A stretch of 64,000 nt of DNA from Neolewinella aquimaris (GCF_014197245.1 NZ_JACIFF010000008.1:1-64000), one strand, 5' to 3'; numbered from the stretch's first letter, positions 34,945 to 45,475 are shown. Numbers and translations: made by a program. Notes: a model not told the origin generated them from the sequence alone.

Positions 34945-36642
34945 GTGTATTTAACCCGCCCACGTTTTCGACCCCGCTGGCTTCTGGTGGCCTGGTTTGT
35001 CCTGAACTTGGTTCAGGCCGCCTTCACTCCGCTGGATCCCGACGAGACGTACTACTGGATGTATGCCGGCCACCTCGACTGGGGCTACTTCGATCACCCG
35101 CCGGCCGTGGCCTTACTGATTCGCCTCGGGAGAGACTGGCTGCCGGGAGCACTGGGCGTCCGTTTTGGACACGTATTAGCCAGCACGGTTACGGTAGCAG
35201 CAGTGTATCACTTGCTGGATAAGCCACGGGGAAGCGGACTGGCACTAGCCGCCGCCCTGATCTTTGCCCAGCCGATGTTGCAGGTATACGGGTTTATTGC
35301 TACCCCCGATGGTCCTTTGCTGCTGTTCACTGCCCTCTACCTGCTTGCTTACCGACGCTTTTTGCAACAGCCCGGTGTTCGAAGCGGCTTACTCTGGGGG
35401 CTTACGATGGCCGGACTGCTGTATAGCAAGTACCATGGCCTCATCCTGATCACATTCAGCGTACTGCCGAACGTATGGTTTCTCCTTCGACAGCGAGCGG
35501 CGTGGGTAGCGGTCATCTTCGGTGCCGGACTGTTCTTTCCCCATCTGTACTGGCAGTACGCTAACGACTTTCCGTCTTTTCGCTATCACCTGAGCGGTCG
35601 CGACGATCCCTACCGGTTCAGCTACACCATTCAGTACGTGCTTAACCAGCTGCTCATCTTCAGTCCGCTGCTCGTGTACTATTACGTCAAGGCGCTCGTG
35701 CAGGACGTCGCCCACGACGCCTTCGAACGTAGCTGTCGCTGGCTGGTGATGGGGTTCTTGCTGTTCTTTCTGTACACAACCACTAAGGGAAGTACGGAAG
35801 CCCAGTGGACGGCTCTCCTGAGCATACCACTGGTTTACTTGACTTACCGGGCCGTCGGGCGGTTTCCGGAGTGGCAGCCCTCACTCCTGCGGATGTGTTA
35901 CTTCACCGGTGTGATCCTTCTCCTCGGCCGCCTGCTGATTATCGCGCCACGGGACTGGCTGCCCTTCGACAAGCCCTTCGACCATGCCCCCTGGGTGGAG
36001 CGATTGGCGCTGCTGGCGGAGGGTCGCCCCGTGATTATAGAAAATAGCTACCGCCTCGCGTCGCTGTACGAATTCTACAGTGGGGGACAACCCGCATGGA
36101 CGTTTACCGACATCAATTACCGTCCTAGCCAGTACGACATCTGGCGGGGGGATACGATCTTTCAGGACCGAACCGTGCTCCTCATGGGGCAGGCAGATTG
36201 GAATAATGAGGATGCCCTACCCTTTCGCACGCAGAAGAGAAACATGCTGCTGCTGGAAGTGCCTAATTTTCAGGTTGCGAAGGACATTCACTTGTCAGTG
36301 GATGGAGGGCTACCGGCAAAGGTCGGGCCCGGTCAGCACTTCGAGATCGTACTCCGTGGAGCTGCGCCCCGGCCGGTTAACTTGCGCGCCGAGCTGCCCC
36401 TCGACCTGTTTGCCATCGTGCGGTATCCGACTGGTGAGAAACACTACTGGCGGCTTACCCCCGTACGAACAACCCGCTTACCTGCCAACGAGCGGCTTGT
36501 ACTCTACGAAGGCTCGCTCGACTTTCCGACGGACCTGCCTTTGGGGGAGGCATACCTAGAATTTGGATTTGCCTATCGGGGTATGCCTCCGCTGAGGGGG
36601 CAGAGTGCTTCAATGGACGTCACCTTCGTGGTGGCCCAATAG
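34945..36642 (+). CDS. GT39/ArnT-like membrane glycosyltransferase
   Basis: The protein has 565 residues from the GTG at 34945. TPLDPDETYYWMYAGHLDWGY carries the catalytic acidic pair of the family (DPDE), followed by FDHPPAVALLIRLG. About ten membrane segments follow and a soluble C-terminal part of about 200 residues. It probably transfers a sugar from a polyprenyl carrier to a surface glycan or protein. The frame extends back to 34855, but that stretch contains the terminator of the previous gene, so I reject it. It is related in fold to the gene at 22763. Confidence 0.84.
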   Translation: MYLTRPRFRPRWLLVAWFVLNLVQAAFTPLDPDETYYWMYAGHLDWGYFDHPPAVALLIRLGRDWLPGALGVRFGHVLASTVTVAAVYHLLDKPRGSGLALAAALIFAQPMLQVYGFIATPDGPLLLFTALYLLAYRRFLQQPGVRSGLLWGLTMAGLLYSKYHGLILITFSVLPNVWFLLRQRAAWVAVIFGAGLFFPHLYWQYANDFPSFRYHLSGRDDPYRFSYTIQYVLNQLLIFSPLLVYYYVKALVQDVAHDAFERSCRWLVMGFLLFFLYTTTKGSTEAQWTALLSIPLVYLTYRAVGRFPEWQPSLLRMCYFTGVILLLGRLLIIAPRDWLPFDKPFDHAPWVERLALLAEGRPVIIENSYRLASLYEFYSGGQPAWTFTDINYRPSQYDIWRGDTIFQDRTVLLMGQADWNNEDALPFRTQKRNMLLLEVPNFQVAKDIHLSVDGGLPAKVGPGQHFEIVLRGAAPRPVNLRAELPLDLFAIVRYPTGEKHYWRLTPVRTTRLPANERLVLYEGSLDFPTDLPLGEAYLEFGFAYRGMPPLRGQSASMDVTFVVAQ

Positions 36643-36697
36643 CGGCTGCCGGACAAATACCGGCCGCCAAGCGTATCTGTCGGCTTTTCATTCACGT

Positions 36698-36705
36698 TAC
36701 CTTTA
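36698..36705 (+). promoter_or_regulatory. TACCTTTA -7 promoter box of the C25 peptidase gene
   Basis: Bacteroidota-type -7 element. The transcript would start near 36711 and have a leader of about 50 bases before the ATG at 36762. Confidence 0.45.
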
Positions 36706-36761
36706 GTGTTTGAATAACCTAACTAGCCGTCCCGACCACCCAGCGGACAAAAAGGCCCCGT

Positions 36762-39700
36762 ATGCTGCGCACCCTTACCCTTCTGTTTTTGTACGTTCTG
36801 TTCGGTAATCTCGCCGCCCAAATGAGTACCGCGCAGGGAGACCGCTTCGGGAATGAATGGTTCACGCCCGGCAGCAACTACCTAAAGATTCAGGTGGCGG
36901 AAGACGGCATGTACCGCGTCGATGCGGCCGCGCTGCGCGCGGCCGGCCTGTCGATCGACGGAGAGCAGGGAGCACGTCTGGTGATGTATCACTTCGGCGA
37001 GATGGTGCCGGTGGACGTAGCCAACAACGCGGTGCACTTCTACGGTCAGAAGGCACGGGGAGAACTCGACGCCTACCTTTTTCCGGATGCAGCCGTCGAG
37101 CAGCTCAATCCCCGCTACGGTATGTATACCGACACCTCAGCCTACTACCTGGGTCTGGCTCCGGAGGGTGACGGTGGACTAAGGTATGCGGAGGGAGCAC
37201 CGTCTACCGGGGGAACGGCAAGCAACGTGGTCTACCGGACAACGGAGACCGTATTTGGTGACCATCAGAGTAAATTCTACCGCCGCAGTTCCGGAGCCAC
37301 CATTGTTTTTTCACACTACGAGCTGGGTGAGGGATACGGGTCACGCAGTAGTTCCGATCTGCTTTCGAGCAACGGCTCTACGGTGACGGCCGTCGACCTG
37401 TCGCTACCGGGATCGACCGGTGGCGCGGCAACCCTGGAGATGCGGTTCGGCCTGGCCTTCAACGACCACGAACAGCAGATCAGCGTCGGCGGACAGCTGC
37501 TCGGTGAAGTACGCTCGGCGAACTGGGGCGTTAAAACCGAATCGTTCAACTTCACCCCTACGGGCCAGAAGGCGGTAGTAAGCATCTCCGGCCAGGCCGG
37601 TGACCAGGATAAGGCGAATTTAGCCTACGTGCGGGTGAGTTATCCGGCCACCGCATCGCTTACCACCGACCAACTCTTTTTCACCCTGCCCGCCGGCGGG
37701 GCCAGGACGCTATCCTTTACCGGTCTTTCGTCCGGCGCGCGGCTGTACGATCTGGACGGGGGGCTCCTCTACACCCCAAACGCGAACGCCTTTGCCCTTC
37801 CCGCCGCGGCTACGGAGCGCCGGTTTCAGCTCGTTGGAACGTTCATGGCTCCTGCGTCCTCCGCCCCCCTGCAACTACGGGAACTTTTGCCGGCCGCGGA
37901 TGCCGATTACCTGATTTTGGCCAGCCGCCGACTGGCCGGATCCGGACTTGACGCCCTGACGGAGTACCGCAGCAGCTCCACCGGGGGAAGTTATCTCGTG
38001 CATACGGTGTTTGTTGAAGACCTGTACGATGCCTTTGGGTACGGACACCACCGCCACCCCCAGGCGCTGCGCAACTACCTGGATGCGGCGATCGCGCGTG
38101 CCCCCTCGCTCGCGTATCTTTTCATTATCGGAAAGGGGCGGGAATACGTCAATTTACGGACGGGTGCCCAGTTAATGGCAGCGCAGGAAACCTTTTTTGT
38201 TCCGGGTATCGGTCTACCGGCATCCGACAACCTACTTTCGGCCGAGACGGGGAGTGTAGTGCCGCGCTTGGCTACCGGTCGACTGGCGGCCATCACCCCC
38301 GAGGAAGTGGCCATTTACGCCAAAAAACTCAGGGCCGTTGAGCAACGGATCGAGCTAGCCAACCAAACCATTGAGGATATCGACTGGATGAAGCAGGCCC
38401 TTTTTCTCGGAGGGGGGCAGACGGCCGGCGAGCAAGCTACGATTCGCTACCACCTGGGCACGATGGAAGACATATTTGAAACCAGCAAGTGGGGCGGCAA
38501 CGTGACCAGCGTTTTCCGTACCAGCACCGACCCCATCGAGACGACGCGCCAGCAGCTCATCTTCGACCGCATCAACTCCGGCATTTCAATCCTCACCTTT
38601 TACGGTCACTCGAGCAGTCAGGGGTTCGACTTTAACATTGACAATCCGGTGAACTATAAAAACAAGGACAAGTACCCCTTCATGATGAGCCTGGGGTGCT
38701 ATAGTGGCGACGCATTTACGGAGGCGCGCAGCATCAGTGAGCGGTTCATGTTTCTGCCCGAGGGTGGTGCCATCACCTTCGCCGCTTCGAAGGGGCTGGG
38801 ATACATCAGCGCACTGGGCACGTACGGGCGCAGCATTTTCAACCACCTCTCCGGCGACAACTACGGGATGGGGGTCGGCGACGCCATTAAGGCAACGGTC
38901 ACGGATTTTGCGGGAACGAATAATTTCACCATCGGGATTCTGCTCGAGCAGTTTTCCCTGAGTGGCGATCCGGCCTTCCGCTTTCACCCCCGCCCCGGCC
39001 CCGATCTGGTGATCGACCCGGCTTCGGTAAGTTTTACCCCCTCGGTGTTGCCGGCTCAGGACACCAGTCTGCAGATCGATCTGCGCGTGCTCAATCTTGG
39101 CACGAAGGCTGAATCGGTAGAAGACACCATGGTACTGCGGGTGCATCAGCGGCTGCCGTCCGGAGAAGTCCGTGACCTCGGACGCTACCCGGTGGCAGTT
39201 CCCAATTACGATGAGGAGGTGTCGCTTACCCTACCGAACATCGGATTCGAGGCGGTGGGGCTAAATCGTATCCTCGTTACCGTCGATGAAGAAGACGACG
39301 TAGCCGAACTACCCGCGGCAGAAGCCGAGAGCAACAACGAGCTGGTTGTGGGCGGACAGCCCGGCGTACCGCTTACGGTGATCGCCAATACCGCGCGCGT
39401 AGCCTTCCCGCCGGAATATGCCGTAGTGGGTCCGGACGTAGAACTCCTCTCCTCTTCTTCCGATCCCCTGGCCCCCGAGCGCCGTTACCGGCTGCAGATG
39501 TCCCTGACCTCGAACTTTGCTAATCCGGTGGTTAACGAGGAGGTTTCCTCTCCCGGGGGGGTTATCCGCTACCGCCCCACCATAACGTTGACCGACAGCA
39601 CCACCTACTACTGGCGCATCAGTCCGGACAGCTCCAGCACCGAGGATGCGGGCTTTATCTGGAGCCGCAGTAGCTTCACCTACTTAAAGGACCATCCCGC

Positions 39701-41729
39701 CCGCAGCATTGCCTACGCCCTGCAGCACCCGGGGCAACTGATCGATGGAGTGACCGAGGATATCCTGCTCGGAGCCAATGACCCCAAGTGGAACTACGGC
39801 CGCAATACGACGGACATCCAGATTTTCAACGGCGTCTACGAAAGTCGGGAGATGCCCCGCCTGGTCTGGAACGGTACCCGCTTCAATTCCCCCCACCCCT
39901 GGAAAATCCGGGCCGGAGTACAGGTAATGGTTGTTGACAGCACCAACAACAGTTTGTGGTACCGGAGCGGGGACGGCAGCTATAATTCGGCCCGCGGCAC
40001 GGCTACCCCGTGGAGCTTCGATACGCGAACCGACGCCGGAAGGGAAGGACTCATTGACTTTCTGGAGAATGGCATTGCCCCCGGCCGGTATGTCTTTGTG
40101 TACACCGTTCAACGGGCTCCCACCCTCGAATACCATAACGATGGCTGGGCGGAGGATTCCATCCGCCTCGGAAAATCCATATACGATGTGCTCGAAGCGG
40201 AAGGTGCCGAACAGGTCCGGCTGCTCGAGCAACTCGGCTCGGTACCCTACACCTTTGCCTACCAGAAGGGCCGTGGTCCCCTGGCGGAAGCCGTTGCCAC
40301 AAATCAGGACGCAACAACCCAGGTGTTGTTCCCCATCCACGAAAATCGCCAACGGGGTGCCTACGAAACCAAACGCATCGGTCCGGCCCTGGAGTGGAAC
40401 GACCTCACGCTCCGCTTCCGCAACCAGAACATTGGGACGGCGGACAGCTGCTTCTTTCAGCTCTTCGGGGAAACCGAAGGTGGCTCCCGAACACTACTCA
40501 CCGAAGGGTCACTCGATATCGTCAGCCGCAAACAGTTCGATTACGACCTGAGTGCATACGACGCCGCAACGTACCCCTACCTCGTGGCCGCCATGGAACT
40601 CTTTGACGAAACGGATCGCACCGTAGCATCCGTCGATGAAATATATGTGAACTACCAGCGCTCGGGCGACGTCGCGATCAGCCCCTCCGTTGCTTATTCC
40701 GTTCCTGACAGCCTGGAGCAGGGGCAGCAAGCCCGGATAGCGATCGGCTACGAAAACATTTCCTACACCGATATGGACAGCCTGCTCGTGGAGCTGACCG
40801 TCACCGACGAAAACAATCGGGTAACCACCCTGGCCAAACGACAGCCCCCCCTCGCAGCCGGTGCTCCGGGAGAAGTTCAGTTTGCCCTCCCGACCGATGA
40901 AGTGACCGCAGGATTACGCCTTCAACTTACGCTGAACCCTTACGGGGACCAGGCCGAAGACATCCTCTTCAACAACGTGCTCTCTACCAACCTGGGCGTA
41001 TCGGTCGACCGCACCCCCCCGGACCTGAAGGTGTACTACGACGGACGCCGGATCCGCGACGGCGAACTGATTAGCGGAAAACCCGAAATTCTGATCCAGC
41101 TAAGGGACGAGAGCCGCTACCGCCGCCTAGACGACTCGAGCGCCTACCTCATGCAACTGATCGCCCCCGACGGCACCACGGAGACGATCGCAATGTCCGA
41201 CACCCGCGTTGAGTTCGTTCCGGCCGCCGCCGATGGGGCAAACCAGGCGGAAGTGTATTTCCGCCCCGAGCTGCTACAGGACGGCAACTACACCTTTGTG
41301 GTACAGGCCAGCGACCGCTCCAGCAACGCCTCCGGCAGATTGGAGTACCGCCAGTCGTTCGAAGTGATCAATCAGCAATTGATCAGTAACGTGCTGACTT
41401 ATCCCAACCCCTTCACTTCCCAGACGCGCTTCGTGTATACCCTCACCGGCAGCGTATCTCCCGACGTGTTCCGTATCCAGATCATGACGGTCTCCGGACG
41501 GGTTGTCCGCGACATCGACCTGCTTGCTTACGAAGAGGTCAGCGTCGGCACCCACCAGACGGACTTCACCTGGGACGGTACGGACGAGTACGGCGACCCC
41601 CTGGCTAATGGCGTTTACCTCTACCGGGTTATCACCTCCAATACCGAGGGCCAATCGCTGGAGGCCTACGACAACGGCACCAGTCAGTACTTCCGCAACG
41701 GACTGGGAAAGGTGGTCATCTTGCGGTAG
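36762..41729 (+). CDS. C25-family (gingipain-type) cysteine peptidase, PorU-like
   Basis: The protein has 1655 residues and a signal peptide. YLKIQVAEDGMYRVDAAALR near the N-terminus is the opening of PorU-like proteins, which act as the sortase of the type IX system. The catalytic pair lies in TFYGHSSSQGFDFN (His616) and SLGCYSGDAFTE (Cys646). The second half holds CARDB-like and Ig-like beta domains, and the end, NVLTYPNPFTSQTRFVY to GVYLYRVIT, is FlgD/type IX-like. PorU of Porphyromonas gingivalis is about 1150 residues and lacks such a long tail, so this could be a PorU relative and not the main sortase. The stop overlaps that of the convergent sulfatase gene by 14 bp. Confidence 0.82.
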   Translation: MLRTLTLLFLYVLFGNLAAQMSTAQGDRFGNEWFTPGSNYLKIQVAEDGMYRVDAAALRAAGLSIDGEQGARLVMYHFGEMVPVDVANNAVHFYGQKARGELDAYLFPDAAVEQLNPRYGMYTDTSAYYLGLAPEGDGGLRYAEGAPSTGGTASNVVYRTTETVFGDHQSKFYRRSSGATIVFSHYELGEGYGSRSSSDLLSSNGSTVTAVDLSLPGSTGGAATLEMRFGLAFNDHEQQISVGGQLLGEVRSANWGVKTESFNFTPTGQKAVVSISGQAGDQDKANLAYVRVSYPATASLTTDQLFFTLPAGGARTLSFTGLSSGARLYDLDGGLLYTPNANAFALPAAATERRFQLVGTFMAPASSAPLQLRELLPAADADYLILASRRLAGSGLDALTEYRSSSTGGSYLVHTVFVEDLYDAFGYGHHRHPQALRNYLDAAIARAPSLAYLFIIGKGREYVNLRTGAQLMAAQETFFVPGIGLPASDNLLSAETGSVVPRLATGRLAAITPEEVAIYAKKLRAVEQRIELANQTIEDIDWMKQALFLGGGQTAGEQATIRYHLGTMEDIFETSKWGGNVTSVFRTSTDPIETTRQQLIFDRINSGISILTFYGHSSSQGFDFNIDNPVNYKNKDKYPFMMSLGCYSGDAFTEARSISERFMFLPEGGAITFAASKGLGYISALGTYGRSIFNHLSGDNYGMGVGDAIKATVTDFAGTNNFTIGILLEQFSLSGDPAFRFHPRPGPDLVIDPASVSFTPSVLPAQDTSLQIDLRVLNLGTKAESVEDTMVLRVHQRLPSGEVRDLGRYPVAVPNYDEEVSLTLPNIGFEAVGLNRILVTVDEEDDVAELPAAEAESNNELVVGGQPGVPLTVIANTARVAFPPEYAVVGPDVELLSSSSDPLAPERRYRLQMSLTSNFANPVVNEEVSSPGGVIRYRPTITLTDSTTYYWRISPDSSSTEDAGFIWSRSSFTYLKDHPARSIAYALQHPGQLIDGVTEDILLGANDPKWNYGRNTTDIQIFNGVYESREMPRLVWNGTRFNSPHPWKIRAGVQVMVVDSTNNSLWYRSGDGSYNSARGTATPWSFDTRTDAGREGLIDFLENGIAPGRYVFVYTVQRAPTLEYHNDGWAEDSIRLGKSIYDVLEAEGAEQVRLLEQLGSVPYTFAYQKGRGPLAEAVATNQDATTQVLFPIHENRQRGAYETKRIGPALEWNDLTLRFRNQNIGTADSCFFQLFGETEGGSRTLLTEGSLDIVSRKQFDYDLSAYDAATYPYLVAAMELFDETDRTVASVDEIYVNYQRSGDVAISPSVAYSVPDSLEQGQQARIAIGYENISYTDMDSLLVELTVTDENNRVTTLAKRQPPLAAGAPGEVQFALPTDEVTAGLRLQLTLNPYGDQAEDILFNNVLSTNLGVSVDRTPPDLKVYYDGRRIRDGELISGKPEILIQLRDESRYRRLDDSSAYLMQLIAPDGTTETIAMSDTRVEFVPAAADGANQAEVYFRPELLQDGNYTFVVQASDRSSNASGRLEYRQSFEVINQQLISNVLTYPNPFTSQTRFVYTLTGSVSPDVFRIQIMTVSGRVVRDIDLLAYEEVSVGTHQTDFTWDGTDEYGDPLANGVYLYRVITSNTEGQSLEAYDNGTSQYFRNGLGKVVILR

Positions 41730-43470
41730 GCCGCAATTGCAGTTCCTTAATCCACAGACCGGTTTCCTCTCCGGCCTGCGCAGGGGTGGCAATGCTCAGC
41801 CTGGTCGCGCCGGCCGGCACCCGTAATGTACCAATGGCGGCCCTCGCCCACGCACGGGGGTACACTTCTTTACGCGGAACCCGATCGGCAACCGGCAGTT
41901 GTCGGGTAAGGGCGGGCGGCAGGGCAGCCTGCAGCTTCGTCCCGGCATCGGTGGTCACCGTAATCGCCTGGGGTGCGGGGGCGTCCAGGTGGTACCTCAC
42001 GACGATCTCGTACTCACCTCCCACAGATTCAGTGACCGGCCAGTAGGCGCCATCGATTCCCACGTCGACAAAAAAATCGTTGGCCCACCCGTACGTATCC
42101 TGAAAGTGGGTGCGACCCACGGGTTCCCCTTCGTGGGCGAGTAGGCGGACGGTGTCGGGAGCGGCAGTTAGGTCGATGGGAGGTGCGACGAGGTCCGGAC
42201 GACCTACGGTAGCGGCAATCCGTCGGTACTCCCGGGCCATTGCGTCCCCGACAGGTGACGTACCGTAAATATCTCTCTGCTGTCCCGGATCACGCTGCAG
42301 GTCGTACAGTTCGTGTCGGCCGGAGTCGGATGTCACGTAGAGGTAGTGGCGATCGCGCATACTGCCCGGATACCCGGTAAATTCATCCCCCTGGCCGAAG
42401 GCGTAGATGTACCGCCGGGGTATGGTATCGCCCCTCAGTAGCGGTAGGAGGCTTTGTCCGTCGAGCCCCGGAGGTACCAGTTCCCCGATGGCATCCAGGA
42501 GGGTCGGTAGCAGATCGATGTGGGCGGCCGGCGTGGCGATGACTTGCCCGTTTGCCAGGTGTCCCGGTATACGAAGTCCGAAAGGTACGCGCACCCCACC
42601 CTCGTCAACCTGCCCCTTCGTCCCCTTCAGGCCCATGCGGTAGCGGTCGCCGTTCGGTCCGTTGTCGGTGGAGAAAACGATGAGGGTGTTGTCGATTTTT
42701 CCGGCCTTGCGGAGTTGTTCAAGAAGCTCACCGATCCGCGTGTCAATGGATTCTACCATGGCGTAAATTCCGGTGTTGTAATCGGTCAGCCCGCGGGCTT
42801 TCGCCCGATCCCAGTACGTATCTGCTACCTGTACGGGGGTGTGGGGAGCCTGGTAAGCAAGCATACAGAAGAAAGGCTCCGGGGAGGATTGCATAAAGTG
42901 CAGCGCGGAGTCGGTAAGTACCTGCGTAAGGTCCCCGCGGAAGGGCACGGCTTCGTCGCGTTCGTTGCGCAGCTCCCCCCGGAAATAATCGTTGAAGTGG
43001 CCCAGGGTAAAGCCTAGAAACTCCTCGAACCCCTGTCCGCCGGGGTGGTAGGGAAAGGTAGCTCCGTTGTGCCACTTACCGAATAAGCCGGTACGGTAAC
43101 CCGCGTCGCGCAGGTATTCGGCCAACGTGGTGATGCCGTCGTCCATCGTTTCCCGGCGCCGGGTGACGAATATGGCACCGGTCCGGGGGTGGTACATCCC
43201 ACTCAGAAAACTGGCGCGGGTCGGCGCGCAAACGGGACTTACGTAGAAGCGCTCGAAGCGTGCGGAGCGTTGCAGCAGGGCATCGGTGTGCGGCGTGCGG
43301 ATGCTGTCGTTGCCGTGCAGCGTCAAATCACCAATCCCCTGATCGTCGGTGAGGATAAACAGTATATTAGGTTTCGTCTGGGCGGGTACGGTGGTCGCGA
43401 GTGCAGGATTCTGTGACCAACCGGTGGCGCAGAGGAACAGCAGTAAGAAGCAGTTAAGTACGGTGCGCAT
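41716..43470 (-). CDS. secreted sulfatase (arylsulfatase family)
   Basis: The 584-residue protein has a signal peptide. NILFILTDDQGIGDL holds the metal-binding Asp pair (42-43), and SPVCAPTRASFLSG has the C-x-P-x-R sulfatase signature in which Cys81 is converted to formylglycine, so it is probably active when modified. GYRTGLFGKWHNG is the conserved following motif. A C-terminal beta domain of about 130 residues (after 450) may bind carbohydrate. It probably removes sulfate from algal-type polysaccharides in the periplasm. I choose the ATG at 43470, directly before the signal. Confidence 0.92.
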   Translation of the reverse strand: MRTVLNCFLLLFLCATGWSQNPALATTVPAQTKPNILFILTDDQGIGDLTLHGNDSIRTPHTDALLQRSARFERFYVSPVCAPTRASFLSGMYHPRTGAIFVTRRRETMDDGITTLAEYLRDAGYRTGLFGKWHNGATFPYHPGGQGFEEFLGFTLGHFNDYFRGELRNERDEAVPFRGDLTQVLTDSALHFMQSSPEPFFCMLAYQAPHTPVQVADTYWDRAKARGLTDYNTGIYAMVESIDTRIGELLEQLRKAGKIDNTLIVFSTDNGPNGDRYRMGLKGTKGQVDEGGVRVPFGLRIPGHLANGQVIATPAAHIDLLPTLLDAIGELVPPGLDGQSLLPLLRGDTIPRRYIYAFGQGDEFTGYPGSMRDRHYLYVTSDSGRHELYDLQRDPGQQRDIYGTSPVGDAMAREYRRIAATVGRPDLVAPPIDLTAAPDTVRLLAHEGEPVGRTHFQDTYGWANDFFVDVGIDGAYWPVTESVGGEYEIVVRYHLDAPAPQAITVTTDAGTKLQAALPPALTRQLPVADRVPRKEVYPRAWARAAIGTLRVPAGATRLSIATPAQAGEETGLWIKELQLRPTAR

Positions 43471-43577
43471 ACGGGTCAAGTTACTATTGTCCCGGCTTTT
43501 TCGAGCATACCGTGCGGCCGGCAACCTCCGTGGTATTCGGTACGGACGTGCAACAAAGGGCGACCGGTCCGTTATGT

Positions 43578-44213
43578 ATGGTGATGCTTCGGTTTACGCT
43601 CTACATCGCTTGTCTTTTTCCGATGTTCCTCGGTTCCCAGACGCTGCTCGACACCCTGGCCGTAGAGATTTGCGACTGCATGACCGAAGCTCCGGAGATC
43701 GTCTATCCACGCATTCAGGCCGCAAACTGCGTGAATCTGGTAGCTGAATTGCACGCCCGGCAGATCAAGCTAGAATTACAGCTTTCGGCCGACAATGCCG
43801 CCGACCGGCAAAGTCTGGGCAACTTACTCATCGACCGACTCACCGCCGGGTGTCCGGTACTGTATGGCCTTACCCCCGAAGCGGAAGAGGTGAAGCTGTA
43901 CTACAACGATATCCCACTTTCGAAGCGTACCGAGCCGAAGACCGGCCCCAAGAATCCCCCCCCCGACCCCCTGGAGACTACCCTTCGGGAGGGGCAGGAA
44001 TTGTACCAGGCGGAAGGCACCTTCGTGGGCATCTCCGCCGATGGTGAACTACTGGTTCGCTTTCCTTCCGGGCGGCAATATTCCTTTCTTGCGCAGTCGC
44101 GGCAACTTCGGCGCCTGGACCTGCGTCCCGGGCAGCACGTGCGGGTAGTGTACCGCTACCACTGGCGCGGCGGGGGTCGGGAGGTACGCCGCCGCCTTAT
44201 CTCCGTAGAATAA
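43578..44213 (+). CDS. secreted protein of unknown function
   Basis: The protein has 211 residues from the ATG at 43578, which places a hydrophobic signal (LRFTLYIACLFPMFLGSQ) at the N-terminus; a longer frame starts at 43512. AVEICDCMTEAPEIVYP follows with paired Cys residues. A Pro-rich linker (KTGPKNPPPDP) precedes a C-terminal beta-rich domain, VGISADGELLVRFPSG to VRVVYRYHW, that could be OB- or SH3-like. I do not recognise a family. Confidence 0.6.
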   Translation: MVMLRFTLYIACLFPMFLGSQTLLDTLAVEICDCMTEAPEIVYPRIQAANCVNLVAELHARQIKLELQLSADNAADRQSLGNLLIDRLTAGCPVLYGLTPEAEEVKLYYNDIPLSKRTEPKTGPKNPPPDPLETTLREGQELYQAEGTFVGISADGELLVRFPSGRQYSFLAQSRQLRRLDLRPGQHVRVVYRYHWRGGGREVRRRLISVE

Positions 44214-44225
44214 GTTGACATATTT

Positions 44226-44247
44226 ACTTTCAGAAAAAACTGAAAGT
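44226..44247. promoter_or_regulatory. inverted repeat overlapping a possible mqnE promoter box
   Basis: ACTTTCAG-AAAAAA-CTGAAAGT is a perfect eight-pair hairpin. TACTTTCA, close to the -7 consensus, overlaps its left arm. It may be an operator, or a terminator of the preceding gene, though no T run follows on the plus strand. Confidence 0.4.
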
Positions 44248-44287
44248 TGATCGGCGTGTTCTAATTCTCACCCCAACGACGAAGACC

Positions 44288-45475
44288 ATGGTAACTCCCG
44301 GCCCCGAAAGCATACTGCGCGATACCAAATTGCCCCGGCACCTGCGCGCCGCCGCCCAAAAGGTAGTTGACGGAGAGCGCCTGACGCCCGCCGACGGACT
44401 TATGCTTTACGAAGAAGCCTCGCTTGGTTATTTGGGTGCACTGGCCAATCACGTCCGCGAACGGATGCACGGCGATCGCACCTTCTTTAACCGAAACTTC
44501 CACGTAGAGCCCACGAACGTTTGCCTCTACACCTGCACCTTCTGCAGCTACAGTCGCCGCATGAAAAAACGGGAAGACGGCTGGGAATACACGATGGACG
44601 AGATGCTCGACATCGTGAAACAGTACGACGGCAAGCCCGTGACCGAAGTCCACATCGTCGGGGGGGTACTGCCGCAGTACGATGTACCATTCTACACCGA
44701 ACTGTTCCGTCAAATAAAGGCGCACCGGCCCGAATTGCACATTAAGGCCCTCACTCCGGTCGAGTACCACTACATCTTTAAAAAGGCTAAGATCAGCTAC
44801 GAAGATGGGATGCGCCTGATGAAAGAAGCGGGACTGGATAGCATGCCCGGTGGTGGAGCCGAGATCTTTGCCGACGAGATCCGCGACCAGATCGCCGGCG
44901 GCAAGTGCTCGGGCGAACAGTGGCTACGTATTCACGAAATCTGGCACGAACTGGGCGGTCGCTCCAACGCTACTATGCTGTACGGCCACATTGAAAACTA
45001 CGGCCACCGCATCGACCACCTGGAAAAGCTGCGGGCGCTACAGGACAAGACGGGCGGATTCCAGACCTACATCCCCCTCAAATTCCGCAACGAAAACAAC
45101 GAACTGAGTCACCTGCCGGAATCGACCGTTATAGAAGACCTGCGCAACTACGCCATCGGTCGGCTCTACCTCGACAACTTCGACCACGTCAAGGCTTACT
45201 GGCCCATGATCGGCCGCACGACCGCCCAACTCAGCCTCGCCTTCGGCGTCGACGACCTGGACGGCACCATCGACGACACCACCCGCATCTACTCCATGGC
45301 CGGCGGAGAACAACACCCCGCCATGAGCACCGAAGACTTGGTAAAAATGATCCGGGCCGTCGGTCGCCAACCCATCGAACGCGATACCCTCTACGGCATT
45401 ATTGAAGATTTCACGGACGTAGAGTTTGCCAGCGACAAGGAATACCGGGGATATACGGCGCTGCCGGTTGTTTAG
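44288..45475 (+). CDS. mqnE: aminofutalosine synthase MqnE (radical SAM)
   Basis: MqnE makes aminofutalosine from 3-[(1-carboxyvinyl)oxy]benzoate and SAM in the futalosine route to menaquinone. The 395-residue protein has the radical-SAM cluster CLYTCTFC (Cys79, Cys83, Cys86). IKALTPVEYHYIFKKAK and GLDSMPGGGAEIF are typical of the MqnE/MqnC group; the full length favours MqnE. mqnA follows two genes on. It lies downstream of a small hairpin. Confidence 0.88.
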   Translation: MVTPGPESILRDTKLPRHLRAAAQKVVDGERLTPADGLMLYEEASLGYLGALANHVRERMHGDRTFFNRNFHVEPTNVCLYTCTFCSYSRRMKKREDGWEYTMDEMLDIVKQYDGKPVTEVHIVGGVLPQYDVPFYTELFRQIKAHRPELHIKALTPVEYHYIFKKAKISYEDGMRLMKEAGLDSMPGGGAEIFADEIRDQIAGGKCSGEQWLRIHEIWHELGGRSNATMLYGHIENYGHRIDHLEKLRALQDKTGGFQTYIPLKFRNENNELSHLPESTVIEDLRNYAIGRLYLDNFDHVKAYWPMIGRTTAQLSLAFGVDDLDGTIDDTTRIYSMAGGEQHPAMSTEDLVKMIRAVGRQPIERDTLYGIIEDFTDVEFASDKEYRGYTALPVV

